Assembly (NCBI RefSeq): GCF_007922615.2
Contig: NZ_CP042301.2
Span: forward strand, 3,766,001 to 3,830,000
Source of the DNA: Nitratireductor mangrovi
GTDB taxonomy: Bacteria; Pseudomonadota; Alphaproteobacteria; Rhizobiales; Rhizobiaceae
Direction: 5' to 3'
Length of the DNA stretch: 64,000 nt
Positions 8,509-17,347 of this stretch are shown here, piece after piece. The position numbers and the translations under genes were made by a program. Each line of letters starts with the position of its first letter. The first letter of the stretch is position 1. Below the pieces are notes generated by a model. The model was not told the origin of the DNA and made no database searches. It was given only the letters and a program-made list of their open reading frames with translations.

Positions 8509-9147
8509 TCAGATCACGACGAGGTGGTCGGGGAGTTCGTTCGGCTCGGGCTCGCGCGCCGGAAAATGCGCGGCGAGCAGCGCGCCGGCCTTGCCGACGG
8601 CTTCGCTGAAGCCCTGCGCGATCCGGTCGCCGCGCGCTTGGGCGGTCAGCCCGGCGACCATCTCGTTCCAGGTCTCCTGCGGAACGACCGCGTTGATTCC
8701 CTCATCCGCGACGATCTCTGCATATCGTTCGGCCAGCGACAGGAACACCAGCACCCCGGTCCGCTCGCGCGTGACATGGACGTTGTGGGCCAGAAACTGG
8801 CGCGCGGCGTTTTCGTGCGCGCGGCGGTAGCGCATGCGGCGCGGGACAAGATGGATGCGCACGGCCGGCAGGCACCAGATCACGACGAGCCCGAGCCCCA
8901 GCGCAGCGCATTGCGCCAGGACGAAGTGCGGCAGCCTGACGCCGAGCCAGAGCATTTCCACCGCCAACGCTGCGACAAGGCTGGCGACCAGCGTGCCGAC
9001 TGCCAGCATGAAGGCCGCCGCGAGAAAATAATCGTCGCTCTGCCTTGCGAGCACGCAGTAAATCTCGCCGGAGGTCCGTGTTTCCGCGTCGCGGATCGCC
9101 CGTGTGATCTGTTCCCGGTCTTCCGGGGAAAGAACGTCGCTGCCCAT
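8509..9147 (-). CDS. TPM domain membrane protein (second of pair)
   Basis: This 212-residue protein starts at ATG 9147 (MGSDVLSPEDREQITRAIRDAE). An N-terminal SGEIYCVLARQSDDY segment is followed by two membrane helices (about 42-65 and 74-96) and a TPM (TLP18.3/Psb32/MOLO-1) domain with TGVLVFLSLAERYAEIVADEGI. It has no signal peptide, unlike the neighbouring TPM protein, whose gene ends 2 bp upstream. The lemA-TPM-TPM order is widespread in bacteria and is tied to the cell envelope; the molecular role is unsettled. Confidence 0.87.
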   Translation of the reverse strand: MGSDVLSPEDREQITRAIRDAETRTSGEIYCVLARQSDDYFLAAAFMLAVGTLVASLVAALAVEMLWLGVRLPHFVLAQCAALGLGLVVIWCLPAVRIHLVPRRMRYRRAHENAARQFLAHNVHVTRERTGVLVFLSLAERYAEIVADEGINAVVPQETWNEMVAGLTAQARGDRIAQGFSEAVGKAGALLAAHFPAREPEPNELPDHLVVI

Positions 9148-9149
9148 GG

Positions 9150-9971
9150 CTACCAGCTCCCCGATGCGCCGCCGCCGCCGGACGAGCCGCCCCCGCCCGA
9201 AAAGCCGCCGCTGCTTCCCGACGACCAGCTCGACCCGCCCGAGGAGTAGCTGCCGGAGGACGAGCCGCCCGAGGAGCCGTAGGTCACCTCGATGCCCAGC
9301 CATCGATAGCGGCCCGGGCCGATCTTCTTTCCGAAGATGCGCGCGAACAGCGCGAAGCCGAAGGCGCCGAAAAACAGCCCGAACCAGAGAATGATGAAGA
9401 TGATTTCCGGCTCGAAATTCCAGCCCGAGGGCTGGTTGCGTTCGGCGCGTTCCTCAAGCTCGGCGGCATTGCCTTCCAAAACGGTGATGATGTCGTCGAC
9501 GGCACGCGAGATGCCGCCGGCAAAGTCGCCGGCGCGGAAGGCGGGCACCATCGTGTTTTCGATGATCAGCTTGGCATGCAGGTCGGTCAGCGTGCCTTCC
9601 AGCCCGTAGCCAACCTCGATGCGCATACGGCGATCGTTCTTGGCCACCAGCAGCAGCACGCCATTGTCCTCGCCCGCCTGCCCGAGCCCCCAGGCACGGA
9701 AAAGCCGGTTCGCAAACGGCTCGATCGCCTCGCCGTCGAGGCTCTCGATGGTGGCGACCACGATCTGGTCGGAGGATTTTTGCTCGAAGGCGGCCAGCGT
9801 CGCGATAAGGTCGGTTTCGGTCGCGGCGTCGATCAGTCCGGCATTGTCGACGACACGGCCGGTGAGGGCTGGAAGTTCGCCCGCTTTCACGCCCGTCATG
9901 AGCGGGCAGAGCAACGCCATGGCCAGGAGCAGGACCGGCCATGCGCCGCCGTGGGGAAGCCAGGGTCTCAC
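9150..9971 (-). CDS. TPM domain protein with Gly/Ser-rich tail (YgcG-like)
   Basis: This 273-residue exported protein has a signal sequence (about 1-30, ending GVKAGELPALTG), a TPM domain at about 35-160 (VVDNAGLIDAATETDL, SSDQIVVATIESLDG, NGVLLLVAKNDRRMRIEVGYGLEG), one transmembrane helix (about 193-215) and a low-complexity Gly/Ser tail ending SGGGGASGSW. The tail is a common end in this family and of unknown purpose. It is the middle gene of the lemA-TPM-TPM operon, so its likely site is the inner membrane with the TPM domain in the periplasm. Confidence 0.9.
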   Translation of the reverse strand: MRPWLPHGGAWPVLLLAMALLCPLMTGVKAGELPALTGRVVDNAGLIDAATETDLIATLAAFEQKSSDQIVVATIESLDGEAIEPFANRLFRAWGLGQAGEDNGVLLLVAKNDRRMRIEVGYGLEGTLTDLHAKLIIENTMVPAFRAGDFAGGISRAVDDIITVLEGNAAELEERAERNQPSGWNFEPEIIFIILWFGLFFGAFGFALFARIFGKKIGPGRYRWLGIEVTYGSSGGSSSGSYSSGGSSWSSGSSGGFSGGGGSSGGGGASGSW

Positions 9972-9994
9972 GATCCGCCCCCGCCAGGCCGTTC

Positions 9995-10624
9995 CTAGCC
10001 GCCCTGCTTGGTGCCGAAATCGACCTTCGGCGCCTCGATCTTGTCGTCGGCCACCGTGAAATTCTGATAGGGCGCGTTGTCGGTGAACCAGAGCCAGGCC
10101 CAGATCATCGACGGGAACGTCTTCAGCGAGGTGTTGTAGACGCGCACAGCCTCGATGTAGTCGCGCCGCGCCACCGCGATGCGGTTTTCGGTACCCTCGA
10201 TCTGCGCCTGCAGCGCCAGGAAGTTCTGGTTGGCCTTGAGATCGGGATAGTTCTCGACCACCGCCAGAAGCCGCGACAGCGCGCCGGTCAGCGCCGACTG
10301 GCTTTCCTGAAACGCCTTGAAGGCTTCAGGATCGGCCAGCATCTCGGGCGAAATGGTCACGTCGGTCGCCTTGGCGCGCGCTTCCACCACCGCCTCCAGG
10401 ACCTCGCGCTCATGCGCGGCATAGGCCTTGACCGTCTCCACCAGGTTGGGAATGAGGTCGGCGCGCCGCTGATACTGGTTGAGCACCTCGCTCCACGCCG
10501 CCTTGGCCCGCTCCTCCGCCGTCGGGATGGTGTTGAAACCGCAGGCTGCCAACAGCGGCGCCAGCAACAGGATCGCCAGCAGGTTGCGGGCCTGTCGTGA
10601 CGGCACGGCGAATGCGGTGGACAT
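9995..10624 (-). CDS. lemA: LemA family lipoprotein
   Basis: This 209-residue protein starts at ATG 10624, which has a strong GGAGGAA upstream. An N-terminal lipoprotein signal ends in LLAPLLAAC-GF (lipobox). The LemA core is complete: YQRRADLIPNLVETVKAYAAHE, SQSALTGALSRLLAVVENYPDLKANQNF and TENRIAVARRDYIEAVRVYN. LemA proteins are helical bundles on the outer face of the membrane, usually encoded with TPM proteins or a metallopeptidase. It is the first gene of the operon running down to 8509. Confidence 0.93.
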   Translation of the reverse strand: MSTAFAVPSRQARNLLAILLLAPLLAACGFNTIPTAEERAKAAWSEVLNQYQRRADLIPNLVETVKAYAAHEREVLEAVVEARAKATDVTISPEMLADPEAFKAFQESQSALTGALSRLLAVVENYPDLKANQNFLALQAQIEGTENRIAVARRDYIEAVRVYNTSLKTFPSMIWAWLWFTDNAPYQNFTVADDKIEAPKVDFGTKQGG

Positions 10625-10781
10625 GCGGTGGTTCCTCCGGTGGCACGTCGGCAGAGTATCGCGGCGCCGGACGGTTGCAAGCGGCTTCGGCGCCGGCACG
10701 ACGACGAGGCGGCCATGGGCAAAACCTCTGTGCCTGTCGGCACGAATTCGCTAGAAGCGATCGAAACCCCGGTGACGAGCG

Positions 10782-11030
10782 ATGGCCAGCAAAGACAATC
10801 GCGACGACGAGGAAGCCCGGCGCATCCTGAACCGTATCGGCCAGGAGTCGGATCCGTCCGGCTCGCTGATGACGCGCGCGACGCGCAAGGTGCGCGATCA
10901 TGTCGAGGCAAGCGATGCCGATCAGGAGGACTGGATCGAGCTCTGGGGAACGCGCATCGGCCGCATCCTCGGGCTGATCCTGCTTGTTGTGCTCGTCGGC
11001 TGGCTGTCCTCGATGTTTTTCGGCGGCTGA
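10782..11030 (+). CDS. Small single-pass membrane protein
   Basis: This 82-residue protein has a charged N-terminal half (MASKDNRDDEEARRILNRIG and a later DADQEDWIELWG) and one C-terminal membrane helix (GRILGLILLVVLVGWLSSMFF). It looks like a conserved Rhizobiales hypothetical; I cannot assign a function. It lies only 3 bp upstream of the pyridoxal kinase gene and is probably co-transcribed with it. Confidence 0.8.
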   Translation: MASKDNRDDEEARRILNRIGQESDPSGSLMTRATRKVRDHVEASDADQEDWIELWGTRIGRILGLILLVVLVGWLSSMFFGG

Positions 11031-11033
11031 GCC

Positions 11034-11912
11034 ATGGCGCAGAACGGCGGCCGCGACGCAGTCATCGTGATCTCGAGCCATGTCGCGCGCGGCTCGGTCG
11101 GCAACCGCGCCGCCGTCTTCGCGCTCGAAACGCTCGGCCACCCGGTCTGGGCCGTGCCGACCGTGACCTTGCCCTGGCACCCGGGCCACGGCCCTGCGAC
11201 CCGCATCGTCCCCGAGGACGATGCCTTTGCCTCTCTCCTGAAGGACCTCGAAAACGCACCATGGATCGGCGAGGTCGGGGCGGTGCTTTCCGGATATCTC
11301 GGCAGCCCCGCGCAGGCCGCGGCGGTGCGCTCCCTGGTCGCGGCGGTGAAGGCGCGTCGCCCGGCGGCGCGCTTCGTCTGCGACCCGGTGATCGGCGATA
11401 CCGGCGGCCTTTATGTCGCCGAAAGTCTTGCCGAGGCGATCCGCGATCAGTTGCTGCCGGTCGCCGACATCGCGACCCCCAACCGGTATGAGCTCGAATG
11501 GCTGCTCGGCCGCAGCCTCGACAGCCGCGACGCCGTGATCGACGCGGCGCGCGATGCCGCACCGAACACCATGCTGGTGACCTCGGCGCCGGCGATGATG
11601 GCCGGCGGCACCGCCAATCTGCTGGTGACGGCTGACAATGCCTGGCTCGCCGAACACCGGGTGATCGAGCGGCCGCCCAACGGACTTGGCGACCTCACCG
11701 CGGCGCTGCTCTTGGCCCGGCTTCTGGCCGGCGACAAGGAAGACAAGGCGCTGAAGTCGACGACGGCCTCGGTGTTCGAGATCCTGGCGCGCACCGTCGG
11801 CCGTGGCGGTGACGAGCTGCAGATCGAAACCGACGCTGCGAGCCTCTCGCATCCGATGGCGATGGTGCAGCTCCGCCACCTTCGCGAGCCGGAGCGGGAC
11901 CGGCCGGCATGA
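11034..11912 (+). CDS. pdxY: Pyridoxal kinase
   Basis: This 292-residue enzyme of the ribokinase superfamily phosphorylates pyridoxal in vitamin B6 salvage. Visible are the N-terminal VIVISSHVARGSVGNRAAVFALETLGH (substrate side), VCDPVIGDTGGLYV, TPNRYELEWLLG and the anion-hole/catalytic region PPNGLGDLTAALLLARLL, where the usual GTGD motif reads GLGD as in PdxY/PdxK. Its stop overlaps the next start by ATGA, indicating translational coupling with the DUF429 gene. Confidence 0.92.
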   Translation: MAQNGGRDAVIVISSHVARGSVGNRAAVFALETLGHPVWAVPTVTLPWHPGHGPATRIVPEDDAFASLLKDLENAPWIGEVGAVLSGYLGSPAQAAAVRSLVAAVKARRPAARFVCDPVIGDTGGLYVAESLAEAIRDQLLPVADIATPNRYELEWLLGRSLDSRDAVIDAARDAAPNTMLVTSAPAMMAGGTANLLVTADNAWLAEHRVIERPPNGLGDLTAALLLARLLAGDKEDKALKSTTASVFEILARTVGRGGDELQIETDAASLSHPMAMVQLRHLREPERDRPA

Positions 11913-12685
11913 GCCTCGCCGCGGCGGATCGCACGATCGCCGGGGTCGACGGCTGCAAGGCAGGCTGGGTTGCGGTCGTGCTCGCTCCCGGTTCCGGGCC
12001 GCACGCAGCAATATTTGCCGACTTCGCCGGCCTGATCGATGCGCTGCCGGCTGATGCCGTCGTCGCCGTCGACATGCCGATCGGGCTGCCGGAGCGTTGC
12101 GGCGACGGCGGCCGCGGTCCGGAACGGCTGGTCCGCGCCCGGCTCGGCCAGCGCCAGTCGAGCGTCTTTTCGATCCCCTCGCGCGCCGCGGTCTACGCCG
12201 AACCTGCCGGCTTCACGACCATCGAGGCATGGTATGCCGCCCACCGCCGGGCGAACGCCGTCGCGCGAGAGACGTCGGACCCGCCGCGCGCGGTCTCCAT
12301 CCAGGCCTTCGGCATCTTCCCGAAAATCCGCGAGCTCGATGGCCTGTTGCGCGAGCGACCCGGGCTCGCCGACCGCGTCATCGAGGCCCATCCCGAGATC
12401 GCCTTCTGGCGGCTGGCCGGCAGCCAGCCGATGGCTTTGCCCAAGAAGATCAAGGGCCGCGTGAACCCGGCCGGCATGCAGGAACGCAAGGCGCTGCTCG
12501 CCGCCAGCGGGCTGCCGCGCGCCTTTCTCGACAGCCCGCCGCCGCGCGGCGCGGCAGAGGACGACCTCCTCGACGCGGCCGCCGTGCTATTCACGGCGCA
12601 TCGGTTCGCACGGGGTGAGGCGATTTCGTTTCCCGACCCGCCGGGCCGCGATGCCCACGGCCTGCCCATCGCCATTCACGCCTGA
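11909..12685 (+). CDS. DUF429 domain protein
   Basis: This 258-residue protein has an RNase H-like start (IAGVDGCKAGWVAVVL) and the conserved AVDMPIGLP, SSVFSIPSRAAVY, EAHPEIAFW and DDLLDAAAVLFTAHRFARGE motifs. The pattern of acidic residues suggests a metal-dependent nuclease-like fold, but function is unknown. It is coupled to pdxY by a 4-bp overlap. A possible involvement in nucleotide or DNA metabolism is only an inference from the fold. Confidence 0.85.
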   Translation: MSLAAADRTIAGVDGCKAGWVAVVLAPGSGPHAAIFADFAGLIDALPADAVVAVDMPIGLPERCGDGGRGPERLVRARLGQRQSSVFSIPSRAAVYAEPAGFTTIEAWYAAHRRANAVARETSDPPRAVSIQAFGIFPKIRELDGLLRERPGLADRVIEAHPEIAFWRLAGSQPMALPKKIKGRVNPAGMQERKALLAASGLPRAFLDSPPPRGAAEDDLLDAAAVLFTAHRFARGEAISFPDPPGRDAHGLPIAIHA

Positions 12686-12735
12686 GCCTTGCCTTTCCGA
12701 TTGACCCGAAGCGAAATCTCCCGATAACGGACGCC

Positions 12736-13380
12736 ATGGACCATCTGCCCAAGAGACTTCTTTCCGGATACCGGCAATTCATGTCCGGCCGCTACGCGGC
12801 CGAGACGGCGCGCTACCGCGAACTGGCCGCCAAGGGCCAGTCGCCGGAAACCATGGTGATCGCCTGCTGTGATTCACGCGCCGCGCCGGAGACCATCTTC
12901 GACACCGGCCCCGGTGAGCTCTTCGTCGTGCGCAACGTCGCCAACCTGGTGCCGCCCTACGAGCCGGACGACCGCCACCATTCGACATCGGCCGCGCTCG
13001 AATTCGCGGTCCAGAGCCTGAAGGTCAAGCATATCGTCATCCTTGGCCATGGCCGCTGCGGCGGCATCCGGGCAGCACTCGACCCGACCGCCGAGCCGCT
13101 GTCGCCGGGCGATTTCATCGGCCGCTGGATGGGCCTCGTGGCACCCGCCGCAGAGGCCGTCGCCGGCAACAGCCTGATGACCTCGGGCGAACGCCAGACG
13201 GCGCTCGAACGCATCTCGATCCGCTACTCGATCGCCAATCTGCGCAGCTTTCCCTGCGTCAAGATCCTCGAGGACAAGGGAAGGCTCACCTTGCACGGCG
13301 CCTGGTTCGACATCTCGTCCGGCGAACTCTGGGTGATGAACCGCGAGACCGGCGACTTCCAGCGTCCCGAGCTGGACTGA
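12736..13380 (+). CDS. Beta-class carbonic anhydrase
   Basis: This 214-residue zinc enzyme interconverts CO2 and bicarbonate. The zinc ligands and dyad are clear: CCDSRAAPE (Cys plus Asp-Arg dyad) and HIVILGHGRCGGI (His and Cys), with FVVRNVANLVPPYEPD between them. Length is normal for the clade. It could supply bicarbonate to the carboxylases in this window (pyc, the biotinyl-carboxyltransferase), though that is inference. It lies 50 bp after the DUF429 gene on the same strand. Confidence 0.95.
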   Translation: MDHLPKRLLSGYRQFMSGRYAAETARYRELAAKGQSPETMVIACCDSRAAPETIFDTGPGELFVVRNVANLVPPYEPDDRHHSTSAALEFAVQSLKVKHIVILGHGRCGGIRAALDPTAEPLSPGDFIGRWMGLVAPAAEAVAGNSLMTSGERQTALERISIRYSIANLRSFPCVKILEDKGRLTLHGAWFDISSGELWVMNRETGDFQRPELD

Positions 13381-13391
13381 CCCGCAGCTCG

Positions 13392-14645
13392 TCAGGCGAC
13401 CGGCCCGCTGTGCCGCGGCGGTGTCACCGTCATCGGCGCCGGCTCCGGCAGCAGCCGCCAGACGATCCAGCACAGGATCGCGGTGGCGCCCATGGCCGGG
13501 ATCACGATCGCCATCGCCAGCACCGGCTCGCCGATCAGCGCCGTGAGCGTGCCCCCCAAGAGCCCGGCTCCCATCTGGAAAAAGCCCGTCACGGAGGAGG
13601 CCGACCCGGCTATGCGCGGAAACGGCGCCATGGCGGCAACGGACATGGCCGGCATGACGAAGGCGATGCCGAAGGCATAGACGCCGACCGGCCCCATCAC
13701 CGTCAGGAAGGTGGGCTCGAAGGTTCTGAGCAGGATGGCGATCGCCACGCTGCTTGAACCGACGCAGGCAAGCCCGATCGGCACCAGCCGCGCTGCCGGC
13801 ATCAATCGCATCAGTTGGCGCACCGCCAGCGAGCCGGCGAAGAACATCCCGGACTGCATCAGCATGCCCATGCCGAACTCCGTCGGCGTCAGCCCGACCC
13901 GGTCCATGAGAATGAACGGCAGTACGGTTGCCTGTGTGTAGAGCGCGCCGATGGTGCCGGCGATCACCAGCGTCGACAGCATGAAATAGGCATTGCCGAG
14001 CAGCGAGGCGTAGGAGCGCAGCAGCGCCGCCGGCCGTATACGGGAAGGGTCTCGAACGACCGTTTCGCGCAGGCTCACCTGGGTCACGATGACCACCGTT
14101 AGCCCCATCAGCACCATCAGCACGAAGATGGCGTGCCAGCCGGCCAGCTGCAGCGTCACGCCGCCGATCGTCGGCGCCAGCGCCGGTCCGATGGCGAGGA
14201 TGATGCCGATCAGGTTCATGATCCGGGCCGCGCGCTCGTCGACGAACAGGTCGCGCACCACGGCGCGTGCAATCGCGACCCCCACGGCCGCGCCGATGCC
14301 TTGCAGGAAGCGCGCCGCGATCAGCACCTCGATCGTCGGCGCTGCGAGTGCCAGCAGGCTGGCGGCGAGGTAGATGCCCATGAACGCAACCGTCACCGGC
14401 TTGCGGCCGTAGCCATCCGACAGCGGGCCGCAGGCCAGTTGCGCAAAAGCAAAGCCGGCAAAATAAAGCGACAACGTCATCTTCACTGCCGCCTCGGTGG
14501 TCCCGAAGGCGCGTACGATCTCGGGCATTGCCGGCGTGAACAGCGCCATCGATACCGGACCGATGGCGACAAGCAGCGCACCGATCAGTCCGACACGCCG
14601 TTCCGACATCAGTGGTCGGGCCGGCTCCCCGGCCATGACGTTCAT
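13392..14645 (-). CDS. MFS multidrug transporter, Bcr/CflA type
   Basis: This 417-residue protein has about 12 transmembrane helices. It has the MFS motif A after TM2 (LACGPLSDGYGRKPV), the motif C-like GIGAAVGVAIARAVVRD and ALAPTIGGVTLQLAGWHAIF, typical of the drug:H+ antiporter DHA1 group including Bcr. The start is ATG 14645, which overlaps the MarR stop by 4 bp (ATGA), so the two are translationally coupled. A drug or metabolite exporter under MarR control is the most likely role. Confidence 0.9.
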   Translation of the reverse strand: MNVMAGEPARPLMSERRVGLIGALLVAIGPVSMALFTPAMPEIVRAFGTTEAAVKMTLSLYFAGFAFAQLACGPLSDGYGRKPVTVAFMGIYLAASLLALAAPTIEVLIAARFLQGIGAAVGVAIARAVVRDLFVDERAARIMNLIGIILAIGPALAPTIGGVTLQLAGWHAIFVLMVLMGLTVVIVTQVSLRETVVRDPSRIRPAALLRSYASLLGNAYFMLSTLVIAGTIGALYTQATVLPFILMDRVGLTPTEFGMGMLMQSGMFFAGSLAVRQLMRLMPAARLVPIGLACVGSSSVAIAILLRTFEPTFLTVMGPVGVYAFGIAFVMPAMSVAAMAPFPRIAGSASSVTGFFQMGAGLLGGTLTALIGEPVLAMAIVIPAMGATAILCWIVWRLLPEPAPMTVTPPRHSGPVA

Positions 14646-15115
14646 GCCGCCCGCCCCTCGTCGCTGGCGCCGCTGCGTAACTCGACGAGGCCGTTGCGGA
14701 TGCGCTTCAGCGTCTCCACCAGCGCGTTCCACTCGTCCGGCGTCGCACCCCGCGAAAGATCGGCGCGGATGTCCTCGCCGATCTCGCGGATCTGCAGCAG
14801 CACGTCGTCGGCCGAGGCCGTCAGGCTGACGAGCTTCGCACGCCGGTCGGCGGGATCGGGCTCGCGCCCGACGAGGCCGCGCGCCTCCAGCCGGTCGAGA
14901 TAGGATGACAGCGTCATCGCCTCGACGCCCATCCGCTCGGCCAGCACGTTCTGGCGCACGGTGCCCATGCGGGCAATATTGGCAAGGGTCCGTCCCTCGC
15001 CGGGCGTGACCGCGAGGCCCGCATCGGCGATCCGGCGTTCCATCTCCGAGCGGATCAGGCGGGAAATGTCCCCGACGACGAAACCGAAGGTGTCGGGGTC
15101 GATGTTGTGCGGCAC
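14642..15115 (-). CDS. MarR family transcriptional regulator
   Basis: This 157-residue protein has a winged-helix MarR core: LTLAN-type helix (GEGRTLANIARMGTVRQNVLAERMGVEAMTLSSYLDRLEARG), then the wing GLVGREPDPADRRAKLVSLTASA with the conserved DxRxK. It is the first gene of a two-gene operon with the MFS exporter, and a perfect palindrome lies 17 bp upstream of the start (15132-15154). Autorepression relieved by an exported phenolic or drug is the usual MarR arrangement. Confidence 0.93.
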   Translation of the reverse strand: MPHNIDPDTFGFVVGDISRLIRSEMERRIADAGLAVTPGEGRTLANIARMGTVRQNVLAERMGVEAMTLSSYLDRLEARGLVGREPDPADRRAKLVSLTASADDVLLQIREIGEDIRADLSRGATPDEWNALVETLKRIRNGLVELRSGASDEGRAA

Positions 15116-15131
15116 GATACTAAGCCTTCCT

Positions 15132-15154
15132 GATAATAAGGTTTACTTATTATC
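15132..15154. promoter_or_regulatory. Probable MarR operator
   Basis: GATAATAAG-GTTTA-CTTATTATC is a perfect 9-bp inverted repeat with a 5-bp spacer, 17 bp upstream of marR. It is AT-rich in a GC-rich region and the right size for a MarR dimer. It probably overlaps the marR-MFS promoter and lies 91 bp upstream of the divergent peptidase gene. Confidence 0.75.
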
Positions 15155-15244
15155 CCGCCCGGCCGTCGTCAAGCCATTGCGCCCGACATCGCCGGGGCCT
15201 ACATCGGTGCCGCCGGACGACATACCACAGGAACAGCCAGGCCG

Positions 15245-17293
15245 ATGACGCACGCGATCGATCTCGATACCCATCCGCTCTCCGCGTGGACCGGCCCGCT
15301 CGGCCTTCCGGACTTTTCCGCCTTCACCGACGCTGATTTCGCGCCCGCCTTCGCAGCCGCCTTCGCCGCCCACGACCGCGAGATCGAGCAGATTGCGTCG
15401 AACGCGGCGCCGCCCACGATCGAAAACACGCTCGCCGCCCTCGAACTCGCCGGCCTGCCGCTGTCGCGCATATCGGCGATCTTCTGGTGCAAGGCCGGCG
15501 CCCACACCAACGAGGCCATCCAGGAACTGGAGCGCGACATATCGCCGAAGATGGCGCGGCATTTCTCAGCCATCGCGATGAACGAGCGCCTGTTTGCGCG
15601 CATCGACGGGCTTTATGCCCGCCGCGCCGAACTCGGGCTCGACCCCGAGACCGCGCGCGTTCTCGAACTGACCTGGAAAGGTTTCGTCCGCTCGGGTGCT
15701 CAACTTGGTGATGCCGACAAGAAGCGCCTGGCGGCCATCAACGAGGAGCTCGCCGGTCTCGGCGCCCGCTTTGGCCAGAACGTGCTCGCCGACGAACGCG
15801 ACTGGGCGCTGTTCCTCGACGCCGGCGACGTCGAGGACCTGCCGGAGTTCCTGCGCGATGCCATGGCCGCGGCGGCGCAAGCCCGAGACCAGTCCGGATG
15901 CTTCGCCGTGACGCTTTCGCGGTCGATCATGGAGCCGTTTCTCAAGCTTTCGCAACGACGCGACCTGCGCGAGAAGGCGTTCACGGGCTTCGTGTCGCGT
16001 GGCGCCATGGGCGGCGAAAGCGATAATGGCGAGGTCGTGCGCAGGACGCTCGAATTGCGGGCCGAAAAAGCGAGGCTGCTCGGCTATGACAGCTACGCCG
16101 CGTTGAAGCTCGACGACACCATGGCCAAATCGCCGGACGCCGTCTTCGGTCTGCTCGACCCGGTCTGGGAGAAGGCCCGGTTGAAGGCCGCCGCCGATCA
16201 GGCCGAACTGCAGCGCCTTGCCGCGGAGGACGGGCTCAACGAGCGGATCGCGGCCTGGGACTGGCGTTATTACCAGGAGAAGCTGCGCATCGAGCGCTTC
16301 GCCTTCGATGACAGCGCCCTCAAACCCTATTTCCAGCTCGAAAACGTCATCGCAGCCTGTTTCGACGTCGCCACGCGCCTGTTCGGCATCGCCTTCGAGG
16401 AACGCCACGGCGTCACGGCCTGGCATGAGGATGTCCGCGTCTTCGAGGTGTTCAACGCCGACGGTTCGCACCGCGCCGTCTTTCTCGCCGACTATTTCAA
16501 TCGCCCCTCGAAGCGGTCCGGGGCCTGGATGAGCCGGCTCGCTTCCGCCTGGACGCTCGGCGAGGGCTCGAAGCCGATCATCTTCAATGTCATGAATTTC
16601 GCGAAACCGCCCGAGGGGCAGCCAGCCCTGCTGTCGCTCGACGAGGCGCGCACACTGTTCCACGAGTTCGGCCACGCCCTTCACGGCATGCTGAGCGATG
16701 TCACCTGGCCGTCGGTCTCCGGCACGTCGGTGTCGCGCGATTTCGTCGAACTGCCCTCGCAGCTATACGAGCACTGGCTGACGGTGCCGCACGTGCTCGA
16801 CCGGCATGCGCGTCATTACCGCACCGGCGAGCCGATGCCGGCAGAACTCGCCGAGCGCATGCAGGCGGCGCGCAACTACGACGCTGCCTTCGCCACGATC
16901 GAGTTCACCGCCTCCGCCCTGGTCGACATGACCTATCATGCCCGCGAGGATGCACCGGCCGACCCGCTTCGTTTCGAAGCCGAAACACTTCAGCGGCTCG
17001 GCATGCCGGAAGCGATCGCCATGCGCCATCGCACGCCGCACTTCCTGCATGTCTTCTCAGGCGACGGCTATTCCGCCGGCTACTACTCTTACATGTGGTC
17101 GGAAGTCCTCGACGCTGACGCCTTCCGCGCCTTCGAGGAAACGGGAGACCCGTTCGACCCCGAACGCGCCGCCAAGCTGCGTGAGCACATCTACGCCGCA
17201 GGCGGCAGCCGCGACCCCGAGGAGCTCTACCTCGCTTTTCGCGGCCGCATGCCATCGCCCGAGGCGATGATGGAGAAGCGCGGGCTGGCCTGA
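15245..17293 (+). CDS. M3 family zinc oligopeptidase (OpdA/Dcp-like)
   Basis: This 682-residue cytoplasmic peptidase degrades short peptides. The thimet oligopeptidase zinc motif HEFGHALHG is at residues 473-481, followed by the third ligand region around SRDFVELPSQLYEHW and the C-terminal HVFSGDGYSAGYYSYMWSEVLDADAF substrate-binding loop. Length matches oligopeptidase A/peptidyl-dipeptidase Dcp (about 680). There is no signal peptide. It is divergent from marR and stands alone. Confidence 0.95.
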   Translation: MTHAIDLDTHPLSAWTGPLGLPDFSAFTDADFAPAFAAAFAAHDREIEQIASNAAPPTIENTLAALELAGLPLSRISAIFWCKAGAHTNEAIQELERDISPKMARHFSAIAMNERLFARIDGLYARRAELGLDPETARVLELTWKGFVRSGAQLGDADKKRLAAINEELAGLGARFGQNVLADERDWALFLDAGDVEDLPEFLRDAMAAAAQARDQSGCFAVTLSRSIMEPFLKLSQRRDLREKAFTGFVSRGAMGGESDNGEVVRRTLELRAEKARLLGYDSYAALKLDDTMAKSPDAVFGLLDPVWEKARLKAAADQAELQRLAAEDGLNERIAAWDWRYYQEKLRIERFAFDDSALKPYFQLENVIAACFDVATRLFGIAFEERHGVTAWHEDVRVFEVFNADGSHRAVFLADYFNRPSKRSGAWMSRLASAWTLGEGSKPIIFNVMNFAKPPEGQPALLSLDEARTLFHEFGHALHGMLSDVTWPSVSGTSVSRDFVELPSQLYEHWLTVPHVLDRHARHYRTGEPMPAELAERMQAARNYDAAFATIEFTASALVDMTYHAREDAPADPLRFEAETLQRLGMPEAIAMRHRTPHFLHVFSGDGYSAGYYSYMWSEVLDADAFRAFEETGDPFDPERAAKLREHIYAAGGSRDPEELYLAFRGRMPSPEAMMEKRGLA

Positions 17294-17302
17294 GCCTGGC
17301 CT

Positions 17303-17328
17303 AGCCACCGGCCGACAAAGCGGTGGCT
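17303..17328. terminator. Hairpin between convergent genes
   Basis: AGCCACCG and CGGTGGCT form an 8-bp stem with a 10-base loop, between the M3 peptidase and the convergent GST gene. There is no T tract on either side, so intrinsic termination is possible but weak. Confidence 0.35.
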
Positions 17329-17347
17329 GTTGAATGCCCTTGCTGCC

